Assembly (NCBI RefSeq): GCF_018362975.1
Contig: NZ_CP074371.1
Coordinates: 7,750,001-7,814,000 of the forward strand
Direction of reading: 5' to 3'
DNA: 64,000 nt
Source: Nocardia tengchongensis
Lineage (GTDB): Bacteria > Actinomycetota > Actinomycetes > Mycobacteriales > Mycobacteriaceae
Below, in pieces: positions 8,283-16,084 of this stretch. The translations under genes were made by a program, and so were the position numbers. Each line of letters starts with the position of its first letter. Positions within the stretch are counted from its first letter, which is position 1. The notes under the pieces are model-generated. The model saw nothing but the letters and a program-made list of their open reading frames with translations. It made no database searches and was not told where the DNA came from.

Positions 8283-9215
8283 ATGCCCTCACGCAAGACT
8301 CCCCGGATCGACGCCGCGGCCGTAGCGCTCGCCGGAATGATCGCCCTCGGCGCGGCGCTCGGCACCGCCCCGGCGACCGCGCAGCCCGCCGACATCGCCT
8401 CCGGATCGGGTTCCGGCTCAGGCAGTTTCGGATCCTCCGGTTCGTCCTCCGGGTCGGCCGCACCGAACGATCCGGTGTCGACCCTGCCCGCGCCCGCGAC
8501 GACCGCCATCCGGCTCGACGGCGCGTCCAACTTCCGCGATATCGGCGGCTACAAGACCTCCGACGGGCATACGGTCCGCACCGGCATGGCCTTCCGGTCC
8601 AACGGCGTCAACGGGATCTCCGACGGCGATCTGGCCAAGCTGGTCACGGCCGGGGTGACCCTGGATGTGGATCTGCGCAACGGTTCCGAGCGCAGCGGCG
8701 CGCCCGATCGGGTGCCGGCGAGCGCGCAGTACAAGGTCGCCGACGTGGTCAGCTTCGACAGCGGCATCTCGTTCCACGAGTTCCCGGTGGTCACCCTGGG
8801 ACGTGCGGTGGTCGACGGCTTCGTCAACGGCAGCTCCGACATCAAGCAGTCGGTCAGCTATCCGTTCATGGTGAACTTCCACGGCTCGGACGTCGCCTTC
8901 GGCACGCTGTTGCGGTCCATCGCCGGAAACACCAGCGGCGCGACGATGTACCACTGCACCTCCGGTAAGGACCGCACCGGCTGGGCGACCGCGGTGCTGC
9001 TCACCCTGCTGGGCGTGCCGCGCGATGTGGTCAATGCCGACTACCTGGCCAGCAATACCGAGCTGGGCGACCCCAAGGCGGTCGAATTGTCCTGGCTGGA
9101 GGCTGCCTTCAGCGAGATGGACCGGCTCTACGGCAGCTTCGACAAGTACGTGCGAGAAGGACTCGGCCTGGATCAGGCCACCATCGACGCGCTGCGCGCG
9201 AAGCTGCTGGCCTGA
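8283..9215 (+). CDS. Secreted tyrosine/lipid phosphatase of the Y_phosphatase3 type (310 aa)
   Basis: Signal peptide at residues 1-35, then a Gly-Ser linker to about residue 60. The catalytic domain begins with the hallmark NFRDIGGYKTSDG (83-95) and has the P-loop HCTSGKDRTG, giving Cys225 as nucleophile and Arg231. The lysine inside the loop resembles the mycobacterial PtpB group, whose members dephosphorylate phosphotyrosine and phosphoinositides. It ends in a helical stretch typical of the family. It is co-transcribed with the upstream GH5 gene and converges on a SUKH gene across a strong terminator. Export by signal peptide suggests an extracellular or host-facing substrate, which is inference. 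Confidence 0.9.
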   Translation: MPSRKTPRIDAAAVALAGMIALGAALGTAPATAQPADIASGSGSGSGSFGSSGSSSGSAAPNDPVSTLPAPATTAIRLDGASNFRDIGGYKTSDGHTVRTGMAFRSNGVNGISDGDLAKLVTAGVTLDVDLRNGSERSGAPDRVPASAQYKVADVVSFDSGISFHEFPVVTLGRAVVDGFVNGSSDIKQSVSYPFMVNFHGSDVAFGTLLRSIAGNTSGATMYHCTSGKDRTGWATAVLLTLLGVPRDVVNADYLASNTELGDPKAVELSWLEAAFSEMDRLYGSFDKYVREGLGLDQATIDALRAKLLA

Positions 9216-9220
9216 TCGGC

Positions 9221-9266
9221 CCGACCGCCGCTGCCCGCACCGCTCAACGCAGGCAGCGGCGGTCGG
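9221..9266. terminator. Strong bidirectional terminator overlapping the SUKH 3' end
   Basis: A perfect 15-bp stem (9221-9235 with 9252-9266, arm CCGACCGCCGCTGCC) and a 16-nt loop lie after the phosphatase stop. The right arm lies inside the last codons of the convergent SUKH gene (stop at 9244), so the sequence is both coding and terminator. Confidence 0.8.
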
Positions 9267-9786
9267 CGATCTCCTCGTCCAAGGCGTAGGAGATCGACGC
9301 CGCCTCGTGCTCGGCCCAGCTGCCGAAGTCGGGGTACCGCAGGTCGAGGCCGCCCATGCAGTCCCAGCAGGCGCTCACGCCGCCCACCGGGTCGGTCGGA
9401 AACATCATCACGATGAACCGCTGCGACAGACCGGCTTTCCCGACGAGGACGCGGCGGTACCCGTCGGGCACCTCGGACGCGGCCGAGGCCTGGGTGGCGA
9501 AATACTCGTTGGCGAACGTCGAATCCCGGCGCCACTTCTCGCCCGCGGCGAGATCACCGCAGCCGAACAGCTGAATCCTGCCGAACCGGGGCCAGCCGTC
9601 ACATACCCGCAGGAACTCCCGGAAGGCGGCGTCGAAGCACACGCCGAGTCGCTGCTCGGCCGCCGCCACCGCGGCCTCGGCGGCAGGCGGATTGGGGGGT
9701 AAGGAAAGCCCGGGCTCACCGAATCGTTCGGCCGCCCCGTACTGCTGCGCGTACAACGAGCCCACGAGGGCTTTCCAATTCGTCAT
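9244..9786 (-). CDS. SUKH-superfamily (SMI1/KNR4) protein, copy 1 (180 aa)
   Basis: Cytosolic, with no signal peptide. Residues about 30-75 carry the SMI1/KNR4 signature (AVAAAEQRLGVCFDAAFREF, then LRVCDGWPRF). A conserved WDCMGG and a terminal EEIADRR follow. It is paralogous to the gene at 16081-16623 along the full length (both 180 aa and starting MTNW). SUKH proteins often act as immunity proteins to secreted toxins. Here it converges with a secreted phosphatase gene and has the island's shared promoter (copy D) about 190 nt upstream, with a repeated hairpin in its leader. An immunity or regulatory role is inferred; another SMI1/KNR4 function is possible. Confidence 0.82.
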   Translation of the reverse strand: MTNWKALVGSLYAQQYGAAERFGEPGLSLPPNPPAAEAAVAAAEQRLGVCFDAAFREFLRVCDGWPRFGRIQLFGCGDLAAGEKWRRDSTFANEYFATQASAASEVPDGYRRVLVGKAGLSQRFIVMMFPTDPVGGVSACWDCMGGLDLRYPDFGSWAEHEAASISYALDEEIADRRCLR

Positions 9787-9907
9787 CGCTTCCTGTCGCC
9801 GGGGGACGAAATCGATCGAGAGAAAGATGCCGATACCGCTGGCCGTCCCCGGCTCCTCGCTACGGTTGCCAGCGGTACCGGCATTGCCTCGGGATTACGC
9901 GAGGCGG

Positions 9908-9941
9908 GTACGAGCCCGAGGTGGGAAGCGGGGGCTCGCAC
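9908..9941 (-). repeat. Hairpin repeat, copy 2, in the leader of SUKH copy 1
   Basis: GTACGAGCCC (9908-9917) pairs with GGGCTCGCAC (9932-9941) with one mismatch; GTTTTCC follows on the plus strand. Sequence and flanks resemble the hairpin at 3633-3662. It sits between the -10 of operator copy D and the SUKH start. The 318-nt gap 9787-10104 holds this element, copy D and the LysR promoter. Confidence 0.45.
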
Positions 9942-9976
9942 GTTTTCCTATTCCGACCAGTTGACGGCCTTGACGA

Positions 9977-10045
9977 ACGCTAATACATGCCGAAGTCGAA
10001 GAGAAATCACTGTTCAGGGACTGTTCACAACCTGAATTTGTCAAT
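9977..10045 (-). promoter_or_regulatory. LysR-type operator and promoter, copy D (toward SUKH 9786; divergent LysR)
   Basis: TTGTCAAT (10038-10045) and the degenerate arm GTTCACAA (10023-10030) have a 7-nt spacer. On the minus strand TTCTCT (10005-10000) and -10 TAGCGT (9982-9977) are 17 nt apart, with 40 nt from arm to -10. On the plus side the LysR gene has -10 TAGACT (10092-10097), so the regulator can sense its own site. Confidence 0.72.
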
Positions 10046-10104
10046 CGGGGCCCTATTCGGCCAAAAGTTCTGCACGGAACGTTTCTGCCCCTAGACTTCG
10101 CGCC

Positions 10105-11055
10105 ATGGAAGTTCACACCCGGCAGTTGCAATACTTCATCGCAGTTGCGGAGGAACTGAGTTTCACCCGCGCGGCGCAGCGATTGCATGTGTCGCAACAG
10201 GGCTTGAGCACGCAGATCAAGCAGCTCGAGCACGCGATGGACGTGGTGTTGTTCTCCCGTACCACCCGCAATGTCGAACTGACCGCCGCCGGAACGGTAT
10301 TCCTGCAGGACATCCGGGGCGCGCTGACCGGCCTGGACGCCGCGGTCGAACGGGCGCGGTCGGTGCATCGCGGCGTGCAGGACCGGCTGGTGCTGGGCGT
10401 GCTCGAGGGGGCCGCGCTGACGCTGACCGAGCCGATCCTGTCCACCTTCCGGCAGCGGTATCCGGGCATCACCATCGAATTGCGCCACTTCACCTACGAG
10501 GACCCCTCGGCCGGCCTGACCAGCGGATCGGTGGACGTGGCCTTCGCCCGCCGGCCGTTCGTCGATGACGGCGTCCAGTTCGAGACCTTGTTCACCGAAC
10601 CGCTGATGGTGATGCTGCCGACGAACCATCGCCTGGCCGATCGCACCCAGGTCTTCGCGCACGACCTGCTCGACGAACCGCTGCTCGGGGCCTCCACCAC
10701 CGATCCGGTGTGGAATGCGTTCTGGGAGTTGGCCGCCCACCGGGGCGGGACCCCGGCCCCGGTCGTGTCGCGCTCGAATTCGCTGCTCGAAGAGCTGCAC
10801 AAGGTCGCCACCGGCGTCGGCGTCGTCCTCACCGTGGCCTGTGCCCGGTGGATTCCCTTCCCCGGCGTGCGACTGCTGCCGATCGCCGACGTCCCGCCCA
10901 ACGAAGTAGCGGTCGGCTGGCGCTGTGCGCAGGAATCGGCGCTGGTCCGCTCCTTCGTCGAGGTCGCCCGCTCCACCCGCGACACCCACCCGGAGCTGGT
11001 CGCGCTACTGCAGAAACCCGACTTCGCCGATTGCACGGTGCCGCCGCACCTCTGA
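10105..11055 (+). CDS. LysR-family transcriptional regulator, copy 1 (316 aa)
   Basis: N-terminal winged HTH (residues 1-65: MEVHTRQLQYFIAVAEELSF, then TRAAQRLHVSQQGLSTQIKQ) and a C-terminal LysR substrate-binding fold (about 90-300). The start is probably leaderless: -10 TAGACT ends 7 nt before the ATG. It is a close paralogue of the frameshifted gene at 12585. It is transcribed away from a SUKH gene across operator copy D, the usual LysR self-regulation layout. As the only intact LysR within the island it is the prime candidate to bind the nine-copy dyad. The inducer is unknown. Confidence 0.93.
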   Translation: MEVHTRQLQYFIAVAEELSFTRAAQRLHVSQQGLSTQIKQLEHAMDVVLFSRTTRNVELTAAGTVFLQDIRGALTGLDAAVERARSVHRGVQDRLVLGVLEGAALTLTEPILSTFRQRYPGITIELRHFTYEDPSAGLTSGSVDVAFARRPFVDDGVQFETLFTEPLMVMLPTNHRLADRTQVFAHDLLDEPLLGASTTDPVWNAFWELAAHRGGTPAPVVSRSNSLLEELHKVATGVGVVLTVACARWIPFPGVRLLPIADVPPNEVAVGWRCAQESALVRSFVEVARSTRDTHPELVALLQKPDFADCTVPPHL

Positions 11056-11123
11056 CTCACAACTCAGGCCTGTCAATGCCGGGGAAATTGCGAATTCTCA
11101 ACGGACCCATGGTGTCCTAACGT
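11055..11123 (+). promoter_or_regulatory. LysR-type operator and promoter, copy H (toward 11131)
   Basis: Arms ACTCACAA (11055-11062) and CTGTCAAT (11070-11077), 7-nt spacer. TTCTCA (11095-11100) and -10 TAACGT (11118-11123) are 17 nt apart, and the arm-to--10 gap is 40 nt. The GTG of the next gene is 7 nt past the -10, so its mRNA would be leaderless. The first arm overlaps the LysR stop codon. Confidence 0.7.
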
Positions 11124-11130
11124 TTTCCCC

Positions 11131-11436
11131 GTGGCCCCTCCGAAGAAATACTCGAATGCCCTGCGAACACAGGCGATCCAGCGGTACCGGCAATCGGATC
11201 CCAAGCCGACTTTCCGAAGCTTGGCAGCCGAGCTCGGTGTACATCACGAAGCGCTGCGGCTGTGGATTCGCAACGCGGAGCGTGCCGAAAGCCCCACCTG
11301 CGACGGTCCTTTCGATGCGATATCCAAGGAGAACAGGAGACTCCGCAAGCGGGTCGCCGACCTCGAACGGGTAATCGCGATCATGCGCGGCACCGGCTCG
11401 CTGATGACCGCGGAATACCTCCGAAGGTCGTATTGA
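11131..11436 (+). CDS. IS3 OrfA-like helix-turn-helix protein, solitary (101 aa)
   Basis: MAPPKKYSNALRTQAIQRY and RSLAAELGVHHEALRLWIRN match the HTH_Tnp_1 fold of IS3-type OrfA. A C-terminal coiled coil follows (ENRRLRKRVADLERVIAIM). There is no OrfB, no terminal inverted repeat and no target duplication nearby, so this is not a complete insertion sequence. The GTG start at 11131 lacks a ribosome site but lies 7 nt from the -10 of operator copy H, which supports leaderless expression within the island regulon. It may be a domesticated DNA-binding protein; that is inference. Confidence 0.7.
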   Translation: MAPPKKYSNALRTQAIQRYRQSDPKPTFRSLAAELGVHHEALRLWIRNAERAESPTCDGPFDAISKENRRLRKRVADLERVIAIMRGTGSLMTAEYLRRSY

Positions 11437-11550
11437 AGGATAAATCCCGAAGGCCGCGAGGGCATTTCGATCGATGAAGCCCGGGACCGAGCCAGACCTG
11501 TCCGGCTTTCTCTCTGAACACCCGCCCCTGAACCGAAATCCACCCTGTTG

Positions 11551-11578
11551 TCGATAGCAAATCTTCAGTTACTATCGA
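11551..11578 (+). promoter_or_regulatory. Inverted repeat upstream of the Rpf-like gene
   Basis: TCGATAG (11551-11557) and CTATCGA (11572-11578) form a perfect dyad with a 14-nt spacer. The right arm overlaps a possible -10 (TACTAT, 11570-11575) for the gene at 11623. The rest of the 186-nt gap after 11436 shows nothing else. Confidence 0.4.
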
Positions 11579-11622
11579 TCATTGCCTTCCCGTGAGTTCG
11601 GCTACCAGGGCGGAGATGCGTC

Positions 11623-11955
11623 GTGATCGGACAGCAGGAGTATCGAAGACCCAACCGCACGCTTGTTCTCACTCTCGGAATAACCGCCCTGACCTGGGCA
11701 CTATCCGCCACCGCACACGCCGGGCCGCGGCACAACTGGGATGCCGTAGCCAGATGCGAGGCGAGCGGCGACTGGACCGCCGACACCGGCAACGGCTTCT
11801 ACGGCGGACTGCAATTCAGCCGCAGCACATGGCTGGCATACGGAGGCAAGGGGAATCCGGCCACCGCGAGCCGCGAGGAGCAGATCCGCGTCGCGGAGCG
11901 GATCCTCGCCCGCCAGGGGCCGGGAGCATGGCCGACCTGCGGCTCCTACCTCTGA
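11623..11955 (+). CDS. Resuscitation-promoting-factor-like transglycosylase (110 aa)
   Basis: A short secreted muralytic enzyme: signal or anchor helix at residues 13-33, then a single Rpf domain (HNWDAVARCEASGDW, with predicted catalytic Glu46, then FYGGLQFSRSTWLAYGG and ARQGPGAWPTCG). Two cysteines (45 and near 106) match the family disulphide. Rpf enzymes cleave peptidoglycan and help dormant actinobacteria resume growth. GTG start at 11623, with GGAG about 8 nt upstream. The last 10 nt overlap the convergent GtrA-like gene. It has no LysM, G5 or other accessory domain. Confidence 0.9.
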   Translation: MIGQQEYRRPNRTLVLTLGITALTWALSATAHAGPRHNWDAVARCEASGDWTADTGNGFYGGLQFSRSTWLAYGGKGNPATASREEQIRVAERILARQGPGAWPTCGSYL

Positions 11956-12413
11956 GCCCGGAACACCAGCAGGCGCATCGACGCGTACATGAACAGGCCC
12001 TCCCCGAGGCTGCCCAGCAGTCGGGCGAGCCGGTAGTCGAGGCCCAGGGCAGCGACGCCGCTGGTCACGCCGAGAATGAAGATCAGGTAGTTGAGGGCCA
12101 CCACCACGACGTAACGGGCGAGCTGGGGGCCGACCGCGGCGTGCGACTCGAAGTTGAGCGTCCGGTTCAGCACGTAGCTCGTCCCGAAGGCCGTGCAGTA
12201 GGCCACCGTCACCGCGACCGGCAGCGTCACGCCCGCCACCCCGTGCAGGGCGGTGAGCACCACGAGATCCAGGGCGAAGGTGAACCCGCTCACCAGCAGA
12301 TAGCCCGCGAAGGTCGGCGCCACCACCCGCGACAGGCCGAACGGCAGTGCCGCGACCAGGGTGTCGCACACGAGGTGGAACCACCGGACCGCCCGGCCCG
12401 TATCGGTACGCAT
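11946..12413 (-). CDS. GtrA-like four-helix membrane protein (155 aa)
   Basis: Four predicted transmembrane helices of the GtrA/DPMS3 family: FAGYLLVSGFTFALDLVVL, then VAVTVAYCTAFGTSYVLNRT, with the family mark NRTLNF, then ARYVVVVALNYLIFILGV and a last helix near 125-145. Such proteins flip or support polyprenyl-linked sugars in arabinogalactan and glycolipid assembly. An alternative is a general lipid-linked sugar helper. Its promoter is operator copy E, which places an envelope glycolipid function within the secretome regulon. Confidence 0.85.
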   Translation of the reverse strand: MRTDTGRAVRWFHLVCDTLVAALPFGLSRVVAPTFAGYLLVSGFTFALDLVVLTALHGVAGVTLPVAVTVAYCTAFGTSYVLNRTLNFESHAAVGPQLARYVVVVALNYLIFILGVTSGVAALGLDYRLARLLGSLGEGLFMYASMRLLVFRAQR

Positions 12414-12483
12414 CGGGCCACGGTGTCATCGGCACGTGACCGCCGCATGAGCACCACACCAATTCCATGCCGCGCACCGAGAA

Positions 12484-12552
12484 ATGTTAGCCCGCAATGG
12501 CTGTCGACTGAATCCCTGATATCGAGCCTATTGACAAGAACAATCTGTGAAT
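12484..12552 (-). promoter_or_regulatory. LysR-type operator and promoter, copy E (toward 12413; divergent LysR 2)
   Basis: ATTGACAA (12530-12537) and CTGTGAAT (12545-12552), 7-nt spacer. On the minus strand TTCAGT (12512-12507) and -10 TAACAT (12489-12484) are 17 nt apart, with 40 nt from arm to -10. On the plus side the LysR 2 -10 (TAGGAT, 12573-12578) is only 20 nt from the dyad, where binding would more likely repress. Confidence 0.68.
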
Positions 12553-12584
12553 GCGACGCGGTGTTCTATGGTTAGGATCGGGCC

Positions 12585-13536
12585 ATGGAGGTGCATACAC
12601 GCCAGCTGCGTTACTTCATCGCGATCGCCGAAGAGTTGAGTTTTACGCGCGCGGCGCGCCGGCTCGGCATTTCGCAGCAGTGTTTGAGCATGCAGATCAA
12701 ACAGCTGGAGCGCACGCTGGATCTGATGCTGTTCGCGCGGACGACACGCAGAATCGAACTGACCGTGGCCGGTTCGGCATTCCTGGCCGATATCGAGCGC
12801 ACGCTCGACAGTGTGGACGCGGCGGTCGACAGGGCCCGCGGCATTCAGCGCGGGGAGTGTGACCGCCTGGTCCTCGGCACGCTCGAGGGTGCGGCGCTGA
12901 CACTCACCGATCCGATTCTCGCCGCCTTCCAGCAGCGCCATCCGCGAGTCACGGTGCAGCAGCGCCAGTTCAGCTACGACGACCCGAGCGCGGGGCTGCG
13001 CGACGACGCGGTGGACGTGGCCTTCGTCCGACGACCCTTCGACCACACCGGAATCCACTGCGAGACGCTGTTCAGCGAGCCGCTGATGGTGATGCTCCCC
13101 GAAGACCACCGGCTCGCCGATCGCGCCGAGGTGTCGGTCCGGGAGCTGGTCGACGAGCCGATCATCGGCGCGGCCGCCCTCGGACCCGGAGTGGAATGCC
13201 TTCTGGGAGTTGGACGCCTATCGCGGCGGCCGCCGCGCACCGATCGTCCACCGCACCGCATCGGCGCTGGAGAGCCAGTACAAGGTGCCGCTCGGCCTGG
13301 GCATCGTGGTCACCGTGGCGGCTGCGCGCTGGCTGCCGTTCCCGGGGATTCGGCTGGTGCCGATCGCCGACGCCGCGCCGAACGAGGTCGCGGTCGGTTG
13401 GCGCGATACCCGCGAGAGCGCGCTGGTACGTTCGTTCGTCGATCTGGCCACGCAGATCAGGGACACCCGACCGGACCTGGTCCAGCCCTTGCAGGAGCCG
13501 GAATTCGCCGACCGCACGATGCTGCTGCAGCTGTAA
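12585..13536 (+). pseudogene. LysR-family regulator, copy 2, frameshifted near 13182
   Basis: Paralogue of the 10105 gene (MEVHTRQLRYFIAIAEELSF, then TRAARRLGISQQCLSMQIKQ). The frame breaks at 13182-13183: removing one G there restores DPEWNAFWELDAYRG, which matches DPVWNAFWEL in copy 1, and the frame then runs to a TAA at 13534-13536 (316-317 aa). ATG at 12585 is 7 nt after the -10 TAGGAT, so probably leaderless. If the break is real, the protein would lose most of its second effector subdomain while keeping the DNA-binding domain. A single-base sequence error is the simpler reading. Confidence 0.8.
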
Positions 13537-13549
13537 TCGACGGCCGCGG

Positions 13550-13618
13550 ACAATAGCGCTTTCCGCGGTGGAACAGAAATCAGAATTTCTTTCCGATTCG
13601 CAAGCATGTGTTGTCAAT
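13550..13618 (-). promoter_or_regulatory. LysR-type operator, copy F (between LysR 2 and phospholipase C)
   Basis: ATTCGCAA (13596-13603) and TTGTCAAT (13611-13618), 7-nt spacer. On the minus strand TTCTGT (13578-13573) and -10 TATTGT (13555-13550) keep the exact 17 and 40 nt spacings, but this promoter points into the 3' end of LysR 2. On the plus side a TAGCGT (13683-13688) is 64 nt beyond the dyad and 83 nt before the phospholipase start. Confidence 0.6.
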
Positions 13619-13771
13619 CGGCGCACAAATTGATGTCCGCCGCACACCAATCACCAACGATGCGAATCGGCAAATCAGGCGGTAGCGTCTGGCGCGCCGC
13701 TGTGCCGTGCGCGACACCTCGGTGGGGTGTGGATCGAAATGTGTGAACGACAAGCTGAATGGAGTCTCCTG

Positions 13772-16044
13772 ATGGGTCGTGGGTTCGGAACCGCGAATCG
13801 GCGGACAATGCTGGGCGGAATGCTCGCGGCCGGCGCGGCGGGAGTGGCCGGACTCCCCGAAGGCATGGCCGAGGCGCTGGCGGAACCGGGCCGCTCCGGC
13901 TCTCTCGATCAGGTCCAGCACGTGGTGATCCTGATGCAGGAGAACCGCTCGTTCGATCACTACTTCGGAACCATGAGCGGCGTACGGGGCTTCGGCGACA
14001 AACGCGCCGTGCGACTGCCCGCGGGCGGCTACAACCCGGTCCTGCAGGCCACCATGGACATGGCGCTCGCCGGCGGGCTGGGCACCGATCTGGGCAGCGG
14101 CTCGGCGGGCACCGGCAGTGCCAGCGGATCGGCCAGTGGCAGCGGCACCGGGTCAGGGGGCGGCGGCGAGCGAGACGCCTTCCATCAGCCGGACGCGTTC
14201 AGCAGCACCGGATTCCTGCTGCCCTGGCATGTGGACACCACCCGCGTCGACGGCCAGGACCTGGGCGATCTGGCCCACGACTGGAACACCACGCACATGG
14301 CGTGGGCCGACGGGGCCTACCACTCGTGGATCGCGTCCAAGTCCAAGATGACGATGGGATACTTCACCGAGACCGACATCCCGTTCCACCGCGCGCTCGC
14401 GGCCGCGTTCACCATCTGCGACCACTACTTCTGTTCCATCCAGGGACCCACCACCCCGAACCGGCTGTACCACTGGACCGGCACCATCGACCCGGCCGGG
14501 CGCGCGGGCGGCCCCGCCGTCTCCAATCCCCCGGACTACCGCCCCGTCTACAACTGGACGACCTACCCGGAACGCCTTCAGCAGGCCGGGATTTCGTGGC
14601 AGGTGTACGCCGACGCGCACAGCGGCGGACCGTTCCTCGCGGACTTCGGCGACAACCCGCTGTGGCTGTTCCAGAACTACCACAATGCCGCGAAATCCTC
14701 CGATCCCGCCGTCCGCCAGCTGGCCGACCGTGCCAATGTGACAACCGGCGGCATGACGCCCCCGCCGTCCGGAGTCGACGGCTCCAACGTCGATTACGTG
14801 CTGCAGCAATTCATTTCCGATTGCGCCGCGGGCACCCTGCCGCAGGTGTCGTGGGTGGTGGCCCCGGCCGGCTACTCCGAGCACCCCGCATACCGTCCCG
14901 CCGACGGCGCCGCCTACATCCAGCGCGTCCTGACGGCGCTGTGGAACAACCCGAAACTGTGGGAATCGACTGTCCTGCTGGTCAATTACGACGAGAACGA
15001 CGGCTTCTTCGACCACGTGGTGCCCCCGACCGCCCCGCCCGGCACCCTCGACGAGATGCTGCCGTCGCTGGCGAGCGTCGGCGGTGACCTGAACTCGGGC
15101 TCGGCCACCCTCGGCCTGGGCTCCGGCTCCGGGAGCATCGCCAACCTGATCACCGGTTCGGCCTCGGCGTTGAGCGGCAACTCCCCGATCGGCCTGGGCC
15201 CCCGCGTCCCGATGATGGTGATCTCGCCGTGGAGCCGCGGCGGCTACGTGAATTCCCAAGTCTTCGACCACACGTCGGTGCTGCGCTTCCTGGAGGCGTG
15301 GACCGGTGTCGCCGAACCCAATATCTCGCCGTGGCGCCGGGCCGTCTGCGGTGACCTCACCAGCTGCTTCGATTTCTCGCGCCGCGACACCAGCATCCCC
15401 ACGCTCCCCGACGCCAACGCCGAGCGCGCCCGGGCCGCGGGCCAGAAGAATCTCCCCAAGCCGCTCCCGCGCCCAACCCCGCCGGCCAGCAGATGCCCAC
15501 CCAGGAACCCGGCCGCGCCAAAGCCCGCCCCCTCCCCTACCAGCCCGTCGCCTGGACCGAGATCTCCGGCTCCACCGCCACCATCCGCTACGGCAACCAG
15601 GGCTCGGTCCCGATGCCCTTCCAAACCTTCGCCTACCACGTCAATTCGATCCGACAGACGGTGGTTCCGCCCGGCGTGACCGCCGAGGAACGCTTCCAGA
15701 TCAGCGGCTCCTACGACTTCGCCGTGCACGCCCCCAACGGCTTCCTCGCCGAAGCCGCGGGCTCCGCCGACACCGCCGCCCTCACCGCCACCGCGGCCAT
15801 CGGCGGCACCACGAGCACCCCCACTTTCGTTGTCACCGTCCGCAATTCCGGCTCCTCCGCGGTCACCGTCGAGGTGTCCGGCGGCTCCCGCGCCACCGTG
15901 GACGCCGGTGCCACCCACGATTTCACCGCCCCCCTCGACGACGGCTGGTACGACCTCACCCTCACCGTCTCTGGAAACACCAACTGGCGCAGGCACTTCG
16001 CCGGCCACTTGGAGAACGGAAGCTCGAGTACCACCGCCCAATAG
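13772..16044 (+). pseudogene. Tat-exported phosphocholine-type phospholipase C, frameshifted near 15475
   Basis: Start ATG at 13772, with GGAG upstream. The twin-arginine signal NRRTMLGGM (9-17) leads a Tat peptide. Metal-site motifs of the PF04185 phosphoesterase family: QENRSFDHYFG (56-66), the predicted Thr nucleophile in GPTTPNRLYHWTG, and YDENDGFFDHV. The frame changes near 15475, after which the C-terminal DUF756-type beta domains (QPVAWTEISGSTATIRYGNQ, then NTNWRRHFAG) run to the stop at 16044. Rejoined length is about 757 aa. A Gly-Ser insertion (about 104-133) and a second near 460-480 are unusual for the family. Hydrolyses phosphatidylcholine or sphingomyelin by family analogy. Converges with SUKH copy 2. 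Confidence 0.88.
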
Positions 16045-16084
16045 CCGAAGATCGGTTGATTCGGATTCAGCGTTGTGGCGTCAG
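16042..16084 (+). repeat. Dispersed ~43-nt repeat, copy 1 (copy 2 at 18326-18369)
   Basis: It starts at the phospholipase stop codon and reaches the SUKH stop. Shared blocks CGGTTGAT, CGGAT and TGTGGCGTCA occur in the same order and spacing (one gap) at 18326-18369, which starts at the monooxygenase stop codon. About 36 of 44 positions agree. Function unknown. Confidence 0.4.

Noticed and set aside
9787..10104. Extra gene in the 318-nt gap
   Set aside because: No frame with a ribosome site and plausible protein; the gap is explained by a leader hairpin, operator copy D and the LysR promoter.
11131..11436. Complete IS3 insertion sequence
   Set aside because: No OrfB, no terminal inverted repeats and no target duplication; only the OrfA-like frame exists.
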